Position numbers and translations under genes: made by a program. This document shows positions 5,883 to 12,114 of a DNA stretch of 12,114 nucleotides, in pieces. The first letter of the stretch is position 1. Each line of letters begins with the position of its first letter. Where the stretch lies: contig CAMNHD010000017.1 of assembly GCA_946538875.1 (NCBI GenBank), forward strand, positions 1 through 12,114, read 5' to 3'. Under the pieces are notes generated by a model. The model worked only from the letters and a program-made list of their open reading frames with translations, was not told where the DNA came from and searched no databases. Origin of the DNA: an uncultured Treponema sp. (GTDB lineage: Bacteria > Spirochaetota > Spirochaetia > Treponematales > Treponemataceae).

Positions 5883-8873
5883 ATGGATACGATTCAGGAT
5901 ATTCTTCTGCGTCATGTTGGCGACAGGAATTCCAGCTTTGTTTTTTCCACTGAGCTTGCGGCTGATTCCTGGGAGGATTTTCTTGTGCTGCATCCGGAAC
6001 TCAGCGGAACTACTGTGGTGGAGCGCGACCGTTTTTTTGCCTGGGACTCGTTCAAGGCAAAGAAGCTCAAGCTTGAGGTAAGGGGATACGACTCCGTTCC
6101 TTCCATAATGAGGAAATTATTTGCGAGGGCGTTCATTGTGGAATGCTGCAGTTCATGTGCAGCGGGGAAACCTTTGGTAAGGACTCTTATTCCGCCCAGA
6201 TTCTCTGCCCGGCCCAAGGATGTGCTTTCGTTCACTGACTGGATTGCCTCTATGCTGCCTTCTCTTAAGCTCTGGCACGAGAAGCACACTGCATATATGA
6301 AGAAGCCAGGTGCGCATTCTGATGACATAGATGCGGATTACGAGACTCTTTACCAGAAGTACTGCGCCTTTCTTGAGGAAAAGAAATTCTTTGAGCCTTC
6401 GTGGGTGGACAGGAGCGAGCTTGAGCAGTGTGTAAGGAATATGGACAGGGATTATTATATTTTTTATCCGGAGGTCTTTGAGGACTGGGATACTTATGCG
6501 CCTTACCTGAATCCTGCCATGAATCCTAGGGTGCATCTTGTGCAGATGGGTGGGGAGGAATCTCTGCCTGCGGGACTAAGGAATCCTGAGGTTCTGTATT
6601 TTTCTAATGCCCGCACTGAGCTGCGCTACGTGGCTCTAAAAATCCGTGAGCTTGTTGCGTCTGGTGCCAGTTGGACGGAAATAAGTATTGTGGTACCGGA
6701 TATCGAAACATGGCGGCCGTATCTGGAAAGGGAACTTGACTTGTACAGAATTCCCTATGTGGTCCGCGCGGCAAAAACTCTTTCTGCCGGGGTTGGAAGA
6801 ATCTTCCGCGAAATACATGAGTGCTACGAGCACAATTTTTCTTACGACAGTGTGCGTTCTCTGCTTTTGGACAAGACTCTTCCGTGGAGGAATTTTTCCG
6901 TCAACCAGTCGCTGCTTGAGACTGGGCAGGCGGGCAGGTGTATCTGCAACCCTGAGGACGGTGTGGACTACTGGGAACAAGCCCTTAAGCTCAAAGGCGG
7001 CAACTCTGAGGAAAAGGCCTTGTATGCATCGCTCAAGAAATGCATTGTCAAGATGTGCAATGCACGCAATTTCTCTGAGGTCAAGGATGCATGGATTATG
7101 TTCAGGGACGGTGCCCACGGTTCCGGAAGCTACGGACACCTGGAAAAGGAGAGGTTCAACCAGCGTGACAATCTTCTTATGGGAAAATGCATTGACGAGC
7201 TCAACAGTCTTATAGAGCTTGAGGAAAAGTATTCCATTGTCTGCGAGAATGCGTTTTCGTTTTATCTTTCTGTGATTGATTCTACTGTCTATCAGGAGCA
7301 GCTTTCTGCCTCCGGCGTCTCGGTGTTCGGTTACAAGGTCAGCGCCTCTTCTGCATATAAGTACCAGTTTGTTATGAACGCCAACCAGAAGGACATGACT
7401 GTTCCGAACAAGGAACTGCTTTTCCTGAGCGCGGCAAAAAAGCGTGAGCTTGGCATTGTGGAGTCCAGTCTTGCCTCCGACACTTATGTAAGACTGTATG
7501 CCATGGGGCAGAACACAGTGTTCACCTGCGCAAAGGAGTCTTTCACGGGCTTTTTGATTCCGTACAATATTTTGGAAAAACGGCCTCTGTATTCGGGCAC
7601 AAGTCCTACGACGCTGGAGGATTATCTTGTGGCGGAAAGGGCGGGTGTGCCGGCGGGAGACTTTGTTACTATTTGCCGTGAGGCACTTTGCGGCGGGAAT
7701 GCCAAGGTCTGCTCTGTGACCAGTGACTGGCAGTGCAAGGCCTTTGACAAGTGGCGCAGTGCGCATAAGACGGATGACTCAGCGTACAAGGCGTCTCTTC
7801 CAACAATGAATGCGGCGCTCAGGGGGGTAAAGGCAGAAGTCAACACGGATGGATCTGTGCCGCATGCGTCGCCCGAAAACCCTGAGCCATATCCTGGAAT
7901 GGTGCACATCTCGCAGTCTGCCCTGGTTAAAACTGTCCCATGCAGGAGGGCGTGGCTCTACGATTACGCGCTTGGCATAAAAGGCACCAACTTTGACGCT
8001 TCGCTTTCCGACTATTTAGACTTTGGTTCTATTCTTCATAGTCTGCTTGAACAGTTTATGCTCTGGTGCAGGCAGAATACAGCCAGAGGTTCCCGGCTTC
8101 CTGTTGTGAATGAAGAAGGCAGGCTCTGCTTCTGGACTAAAAACGCCGGGGGGACCGTGGCCGTTGACGCCGAGGAAGAAATTGCAGGTGTGCTCAACGA
8201 CAAGGACGGTGGTTTCTTTACTGCGGCACTGGAGGACAAAAGCCTTTCGTTTTACTGGAGTCCGCTTGTCAAGAAAATACTTTACAGGCAGCGGGATGGC
8301 TTTTGTTCCATTGTATTGAATTTTCTCAGGACTTTCTGTCTTCCAGAGCATGCCGGAGGCGCGGAAGTTGTGGACGTGGAGCACTTTGGCTATGCGGAGG
8401 ATTCAAGCAGCAAGGACTATGTGTATTACGGATCAATCGACCTTGTGCTTAAGAAGGAAGGCAAGGATATCTGCATTGTGGACTATAAGACAAAAAATGT
8501 TCACGGGCAGTATCTGATTGACCCGCTGTCCGAAGAAAAGGGAAAGGGACTGAGCAATTTCCAGATGGCGATTTATACCCGCATTTGGAATGCAGAGGAA
8601 CCCCGGCAGAAAGTGAATGCAGCATCGTTCTACACAATTGCCGCTCCAAAGGCTGTACCCGTTTTTGATTCTGCCAACCAGGAGATTTCAGATCTGTTCA
8701 GCCAGACAGTCAAGACTGTGGACGAATTTTTTGCAAAGGAGTTTTCGCGCATGGTCAGGGAGGGTGACTTTGTGCCGGACCCCCAAAAAGTGAGGCCTTA
8801 CGAGAATTGTATTGAATGTGAATACTGCAGCGTATGCAGGACCACTTACACCGCCGCCGGGGAGAGTCTGTGA
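5883..8873 (+). CDS. AddB: helicase-nuclease subunit with iron-sulfur nuclease domain
   Basis: The 996-aa AddB/RexB-type subunit works with AddA to resect double-strand breaks before RecA-mediated recombination. The N-terminal part has the fold-like signature of an inactivated SF1 helicase (for example EISIVVPDIETWRPYLERE followed by YRIPYVVR, around residues 270-296) but no Walker A GK(S/T), as in RexB-type proteins. The C-terminus is a RecB-family nuclease: C687 (PCRRAWLY), H719 (ILHSLLEQF), D853 (GSIDLVL), D867-Y-K869-T, and Q894/Y898 (FQMAIY). C976, C979 and C985 follow in the C-x2-C-x5-C spacing of AddB and Cas4, which with C687 would bind a 4Fe-4S cluster; C982 is an extra Cys. It is somewhat shorter than the ~1160-aa B. 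subtilis AddB. GGGGGA at 5871-5876 lies 6 nt before the start. Its stop overlaps the addA start (TGATG), so the two are translationally coupled. Confidence 0.88.
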   Translation: MDTIQDILLRHVGDRNSSFVFSTELAADSWEDFLVLHPELSGTTVVERDRFFAWDSFKAKKLKLEVRGYDSVPSIMRKLFARAFIVECCSSCAAGKPLVRTLIPPRFSARPKDVLSFTDWIASMLPSLKLWHEKHTAYMKKPGAHSDDIDADYETLYQKYCAFLEEKKFFEPSWVDRSELEQCVRNMDRDYYIFYPEVFEDWDTYAPYLNPAMNPRVHLVQMGGEESLPAGLRNPEVLYFSNARTELRYVALKIRELVASGASWTEISIVVPDIETWRPYLERELDLYRIPYVVRAAKTLSAGVGRIFREIHECYEHNFSYDSVRSLLLDKTLPWRNFSVNQSLLETGQAGRCICNPEDGVDYWEQALKLKGGNSEEKALYASLKKCIVKMCNARNFSEVKDAWIMFRDGAHGSGSYGHLEKERFNQRDNLLMGKCIDELNSLIELEEKYSIVCENAFSFYLSVIDSTVYQEQLSASGVSVFGYKVSASSAYKYQFVMNANQKDMTVPNKELLFLSAAKKRELGIVESSLASDTYVRLYAMGQNTVFTCAKESFTGFLIPYNILEKRPLYSGTSPTTLEDYLVAERAGVPAGDFVTICREALCGGNAKVCSVTSDWQCKAFDKWRSAHKTDDSAYKASLPTMNAALRGVKAEVNTDGSVPHASPENPEPYPGMVHISQSALVKTVPCRRAWLYDYALGIKGTNFDASLSDYLDFGSILHSLLEQFMLWCRQNTARGSRLPVVNEEGRLCFWTKNAGGTVAVDAEEEIAGVLNDKDGGFFTAALEDKSLSFYWSPLVKKILYRQRDGFCSIVLNFLRTFCLPEHAGGAEVVDVEHFGYAEDSSSKDYVYYGSIDLVLKKEGKDICIVDYKTKNVHGQYLIDPLSEEKGKGLSNFQMAIYTRIWNAEEPRQKVNAASFYTIAAPKAVPVFDSANQEISDLFSQTVKTVDEFFAKEFSRMVREGDFVPDPQKVRPYENCIECEYCSVCRTTYTAAGESL

Positions 8874-11800
8874 TGAGCATTGATTACGAAAAAGAATATC
8901 CGTTTTTGACAAGTCTTGAGCGTCGTCTTGACGACAGGCAGCTTAAGGTGTGCTGTTCAGATGACGACGACATGAAAAAGGGGTCGTTTGTTGTATCGGC
9001 CGGTGCGGGTTCAGGCAAGACCCAGGTTCTTTCCGCAAGGTTTGCATGGCTTGTGGCAACCGGACGCGCAAAGTCCGACGAGATACTTACGCTTACCTTC
9101 ACCAAAAAAGCGGCGGCGGAAATGTTCGAAAGAATTTATGCCACCCTCAAGACAATACAGCGCAATCCCGACAAGCTGACAGCCGAGCAGAAAAGGAATG
9201 TGGACCAGGGCATAAAGGATTTTGCAGCCGCTCACATACAGACACTGGATTCCTACCGTGCATACATTCTGCGCCAGGCAGCCAACCGCTACGGAATCAG
9301 GCCGGACTTTACCTCAGGCGGTTCAGAAGCTTCTGCTGTGATAAGGGAAAAAGCACTGCGTTTTGTGCTTAACAATCAGGAGGAATGCGGAATAAAGGCA
9401 ATCACCGGTCCGGGAAAAATCATGGACACAGTGGACGGTTTCTTTGCCAAGGTGATTGAACGCTACACCACAATAATGTCGCCCGCCAACTTCTTTGAAG
9501 AAAAACTGCTCAGGCAAAAGGCTGCTGTTGTGCGGCAGTGGAACAGACTTCTTCACAATCCAAGCGAGCCTTCATTCGATTACCTGTCCAAATTCCTGCA
9601 GGACCTTGACACGCAGTATGACAACCTTGGCGATGAGGAAAAAGAAAAACCTCTTGCAAAGGCAGCCAGAATGATTCTGGAACAGCTTTCCTTGATGCCT
9701 AAAGAGGGAGTCATAGACGGGGAAGCTTTTGAAAACGAGGAGACCCTTGGAGCCACAATCAGTTCTGTTTCCGACTGGACGGAAAGGATTCAGGAAATTG
9801 TCAGCCAGGTGAGCTACCGCAGCGGAACCAAAGACTTAAAGGAAACGATGCGCCGCTTTTATTCCAAGGATGGAACTGGCCTCGCGGAACGTCTTATTTC
9901 ACTCTCCGGCTTTATCATGGACTACCGGGAAATCCGCAATCTTCTTGGACTATTGGATCAGCTCCTTTATGAAGTGAATCTTTCAAAGCGGCTGAGCGGT
10001 CAGCTTACATTTGCCGATGTGTCAGAACTTGCGCTGGACATCATGAAGAACTGTGACGATATCCGCGGGCAGGAGCACAATACCTACAGGCGGATTATGA
10101 TTGACGAGTTCCAGGACAACAACCGCCGTGACGGTGAGTTGCTGCGCCTTATCCAGAGACCGGTGTTCTACGTTGGTGACGACAAGCAGTCCATCTACCG
10201 CTTCAAGGGAGCTGAAGTCGATGTGTTCATAGAAACCCAGCAGGAAATAGAAGCAGGCCATGCACCGGAAGACAGGCTCGTGCTTGACTATAATTACCGC
10301 TCAACGACAGAACTCCTGGATTCATTCAATCTTATTTTCGGTGGCTGGCACACTGACGAAAACGGCAATGCAGTCAAGATTCCTGAAGACTCTCGCGAAG
10401 AAAAAATGTTCCCGGAAAAATGGGTCTTCCCATCCGAGTTTTCCTGCTCAGGAACCACAGGAAAGCCTGATACATACAAGGCTCTGTTTACAGAGCGCAC
10501 TCTTGCCAAAAGAAATCCCGCAGTGCAGACCAAGGAAAGTGCCGCCTTTGCCGCAAACAATCCTCTGTCCGCACCATGTCCCGTGCACTTCTACATGTGC
10601 AACCGCAACCCCACAAAGGATGGCAGGCGGTACGACCCCGACTACACAAACGGCGACCAGACTATTGCCCTTAAGGTAGCGGACATAATGCAGGAACTCA
10701 ATTCCAAGGGCGTCTCATATTCCGACATGGCGCTGCTCTACCGCTCAAGAACTTCCTATCCCGTGATGACGGCAATGCTGAGCGCAAGGGGCATCCCGTA
10801 CACTGTGGACAGACAGATAAATCTTTTCCGCGAAGCTCCAGTCAACGACATCTACAGCTTTATCCGCCTGTGCATGTATCCGTCCGACACGCAGGCCTTT
10901 GCGGCGGTTCTGCGCTCCCCCTTCTGCGGAATGAGTGCGGCGGGCATGGAGACAGTTCTTGCCGTTCTTTCCGCACACAGCACAGCTGGGGAAGAACCGG
11001 AAGCATTCAGCGATGCCTACGATGTGGAACTTGAGCAGAACCTGAACGGGATGCAGTACAAGAAATACCAGGACGCAAAGGCTTTCTTTATCCGCATGAC
11101 CGGCACGGTTCTTTCCCAGGAACTAACCAAGAGCATAACAGCACTATGGTACGAGTCAGGATATTCGCTGGAGTTCGAGTGGAACCCAAGGGCTGCTGTT
11201 TTTTCCGAGCAGTACGACCTTCTGTTTGAACTGGCCCGTCAATGCGATGAGCAGGGAATCACTGCGGCAGGTTTTCTGGAAATGCTTGAGCAGAGCGACC
11301 AGAGCGTTGACTCCGATTCAGTGCAGTACCCGCTGGAAGCAAAGGACGGCGTTCAGATAATGACCATCCACAAAAGCAAGGGGCTTCAGTTCAAGTACGT
11401 TTTTATAATTGGATGCACCTCAAACGCAAGGGCCGAAGTCGACAAGGAACTGTTTTTCTATTCACCGGAGTATGGCCTTTCAGTCAGGACAGGGCGTTCA
11501 CAGGACAATTACTTTTTTACTCTGCAGCAGGCACTTGCAAACGACAAGGCTGACGCAGAATTCCGCAGGGTCTTCTACGTGGCGCTTACCCGGGCCGAAC
11601 AGCAGGCTTTTGTTTTTGGAACATGGGACAGACCAAAGGGAAAGTCTTCCACAGCAAAGTCATCCATTCTTGAAGGAATAGTGGAGTACTATTATCCTGA
11701 GTCAACCGTGCTGCCCAAAGGCTTTGTGCTTGGAAAACAATTTGAATCAGCCCTTGAGTTCAACCAAAAGGCACCATTCGATTTCACAAGCCTTTATCCC

Positions 11801-12114
11801 ATGCCGCTTGAAGACTTTTACAAAAAGAGACAGGGCGGTTCTGAAAAGAAAGACTTTGGACCGCAGGAGCTTAACCGCCGCATACAGACTTTTTCCAAGG
11901 TCTTTGAGCCGTCAGAAGAAACACTCACCACTCCCTTTGTGCCGGACATGCACCTTACCCCGAGCGGCCTTGAGAAACACAGTGACAGAGAGTCGGAAAC
12001 TTCCCTGCAGGAAGCCACAGATCTTTATCCGGAAATTGCGGAGCTGCTCAGGAAGACCCGCGACAAGGGCTTTGGTCACGAGGACTTTGGAACACTGGCC
12101 CATCTGTATATGGA
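8873..12114 (+). CDS. addA: AddA: ATP-dependent UvrD-family helicase-nuclease subunit (3' end outside window)
   Basis: The frame is open from the ATG at 8873 to the window edge (1080 codons) with no stop, so the protein is partial. It is the motor of AddAB: an SF1A helicase that unwinds DNA ends 3'-5' and carries a second nuclease. Helicase motifs are in order: Walker A AGAGSGKT at 43-50; motif Ia LTLTFTKKAAAEM around 71-83; motif II MIDEFQDN with D411/E412; motif III GDDKQSIYRFKGA at 435-447; motif IV LDYNYRST at 471-478; motif V MTIHKSKGLQF at 830-840; and motif VI RRVFYVALTRAEQ at 898-910. The last visible residues, DFGTLAHLYM, match the first nuclease motif (G-x-x-x-H), so the window cuts off as the nuclease domain begins. 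The start overlaps the addB stop (TGATG), the usual addB-addA order. Base composition changes around 9060, inside this gene. Confidence 0.93.
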   Translation, partial: MSIDYEKEYPFLTSLERRLDDRQLKVCCSDDDDMKKGSFVVSAGAGSGKTQVLSARFAWLVATGRAKSDEILTLTFTKKAAAEMFERIYATLKTIQRNPDKLTAEQKRNVDQGIKDFAAAHIQTLDSYRAYILRQAANRYGIRPDFTSGGSEASAVIREKALRFVLNNQEECGIKAITGPGKIMDTVDGFFAKVIERYTTIMSPANFFEEKLLRQKAAVVRQWNRLLHNPSEPSFDYLSKFLQDLDTQYDNLGDEEKEKPLAKAARMILEQLSLMPKEGVIDGEAFENEETLGATISSVSDWTERIQEIVSQVSYRSGTKDLKETMRRFYSKDGTGLAERLISLSGFIMDYREIRNLLGLLDQLLYEVNLSKRLSGQLTFADVSELALDIMKNCDDIRGQEHNTYRRIMIDEFQDNNRRDGELLRLIQRPVFYVGDDKQSIYRFKGAEVDVFIETQQEIEAGHAPEDRLVLDYNYRSTTELLDSFNLIFGGWHTDENGNAVKIPEDSREEKMFPEKWVFPSEFSCSGTTGKPDTYKALFTERTLAKRNPAVQTKESAAFAANNPLSAPCPVHFYMCNRNPTKDGRRYDPDYTNGDQTIALKVADIMQELNSKGVSYSDMALLYRSRTSYPVMTAMLSARGIPYTVDRQINLFREAPVNDIYSFIRLCMYPSDTQAFAAVLRSPFCGMSAAGMETVLAVLSAHSTAGEEPEAFSDAYDVELEQNLNGMQYKKYQDAKAFFIRMTGTVLSQELTKSITALWYESGYSLEFEWNPRAAVFSEQYDLLFELARQCDEQGITAAGFLEMLEQSDQSVDSDSVQYPLEAKDGVQIMTIHKSKGLQFKYVFIIGCTSNARAEVDKELFFYSPEYGLSVRTGRSQDNYFFTLQQALANDKADAEFRRVFYVALTRAEQQAFVFGTWDRPKGKSSTAKSSILEGIVEYYYPESTVLPKGFVLGKQFESALEFNQKAPFDFTSLYPMPLEDFYKKRQGGSEKKDFGPQELNRRIQTFSKVFEPSEETLTTPFVPDMHLTPSGLEKHSDRESETSLQEATDLYPEIAELLRKTRDKGFGHEDFGTLAHLYM

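Noticed and set aside
6636..7766. 376-codon minus-strand frame
   Set aside because: Long but antisense to addB; its product is basic and without recognisable domains, while the + strand frame is continuous and carries the nuclease motifs at its end.
8780..8873. Cas4 protein from a CRISPR system
   Set aside because: The C-x2-C-x5-C cluster and nuclease motifs resemble Cas4, but the 996-aa length, helicase-like N-terminus and overlap with addA identify AddB.

Overview
The window is a bacterial chromosomal segment of roughly 50% GC with five protein-coding genes, all on the + strand. The gene types, codon style and GC-rich palindromic intergenic repeats fit a Treponema-like spirochaete from gut, rumen or mouth. 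That is inference from general character; there is no rRNA or other marker gene here to settle it.

Region 1 (1-655) has no intact gene. It holds an iteron-like array of seven copies of a motif around AAACTGTTACYAT (six direct, one inverted). An inverted pair of DnaA-box-like 9-mers lies between the first two copies, an AT-rich stretch lies within the array, and a short minus-strand reading frame ends inside the repeats. This may be the end of a decayed insertion sequence, or an origin- or operator-like iteron array. An extended -10 promoter at its right edge leads into the first gene.

Region 2 (656-4247) has two closely spaced genes: an AAA-ATPase-like/PD-(D/E)XK-type protein (540 aa) whose nuclease E-x-K residues look lost, and, 10 nt downstream, a 652-aa AMP-forming long-chain acyl-CoA synthetase.

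Region 3 (4248-4525) is an intergenic gap dense in hairpins and perfect palindromes, followed by a well-formed sigma70-type promoter. That promoter serves a 429-aa CPA2-type cation:proton antiporter (4526-5815).

Region 4 (5883-12114) encodes the AddAB double-strand-break resection machine. addB (996 aa) has an inactivated helicase-like part and an iron-sulfur RecB-family nuclease. Its stop overlaps the start of addA, a UvrD/SF1A helicase that stays open to the window edge and is cut off as its own nuclease domain begins. AddA and AddB act as a heterodimer that unwinds and trims DNA ends for RecA loading. The other genes are lipid activation and ion homeostasis functions with no evident link to it. 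A hand count suggests that base composition switches from G+T-rich to A+C-rich near position 9060, inside addA.
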